Shown in pieces: positions 63,946 through 64,000 of a stretch of DNA of 64,000 bases. Source of the stretch: Gleimia coleocanis DSM 15436 (lineage in GTDB: Bacteria; Actinomycetota; Actinomycetes; Actinomycetales; Actinomycetaceae); NCBI RefSeq assembly GCF_000159015.1, contig NZ_DS999543.1, forward strand, positions 434,001 to 498,000. The letters run 5' to 3'. The notes beneath the pieces are model-generated. The model did not search any database. It was not told where the DNA came from and was given only the letters and a program-made list of their open reading frames with translations. The translations under genes and the position numbers were made by a program. The first letter of the stretch is position 1, and each line of letters begins with the position of its first letter.

Positions 63946-64000
63946 CACTAAGTAAAAATACACGCTTAATAAGACGAACGGGTTGAGTCAGTAGCCTCTA

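Overview
This window is a chromosomal segment of an actinobacterium, most likely a low-GC member of the Actinomycetaceae (the Gleimia / Arcanobacterium / Varibaculum area; genus not resolved). The evidence is gene order: ftsK-pgsA-clgR-like-DUF3046-recA-recX-cinA-miaB, then paired YbjN genes-miaA-RsmC-like-hflX, then lexA / LysM gene / nrdR, glgC/glgA, glnA-glnE, and pepA-lpdA-sucB-DUF4191. DUF3040, DUF3046, DUF4191 and HelD are typical actinobacterial families. By eye the base composition is near half G+C. Most of the sequence is dense core genome; clear decay is confined to two places.

Layout. 1-9.9 kb: end of a PfkB sugar kinase, DNA translocation, phospholipid synthesis, the recA/recX repair block, cinA and miaB. 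9.9-20 kb: tRNA modification (miaA), HflX GTPase, a DinG-type helicase, lactate dehydrogenase, and lexA divergent from a LysM cell-envelope gene and nrdR. 20-28 kb: acyl-CoA synthetase, HelD, PAC2, a spermidine-synthase-like protein, DinB. 28-38 kb: glycogen synthesis (glgC, glgA), an ABC ATPase/NfeD/SPFH cluster, and nitrogen control (glnA, glnE). 38-45 kb: a broken MFS gene, a polar amino acid ABC transporter, DUF4191, a second MFS gene, and a membrane kinase-like protein. 45.7-52 kb: sucB, lpdA, pepA, trmL, a PEBP protein. 52.2-61.3 kb: a mutasome locus (imuA', imuB, dnaE2) interrupted by intact thymidine kinase and SNF2 helicase genes. 61.3-64 kb: a CYTH protein, two small related ORFs with palindromic repeats, tRNA-Leu(GAG), MarR and HAD genes.

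SOS network. LexA-type operators (core CGAAC-N4-GTTCG or one mismatch) lie before recA, between lexA and the LysM gene (three copies), before imuA' and before dnaE2. lexA, recA, recX and dinB are intact. imuB and dnaE2 are riddled with frameshifts and, in imuB, stop codons, so this lineage seems to have lost damage-induced ImuB/DnaE2 mutagenesis while keeping the operators.

Other points. The octamer CGAGGGCG (either strand) occurs at least 21 times where about two are expected. Convergent genes are separated by long, almost perfect inverted repeats. dapF, lipA and lipB are missing from the places where many actinobacteria carry them. No CRISPR array, prophage, insertion sequence or rRNA gene was seen.
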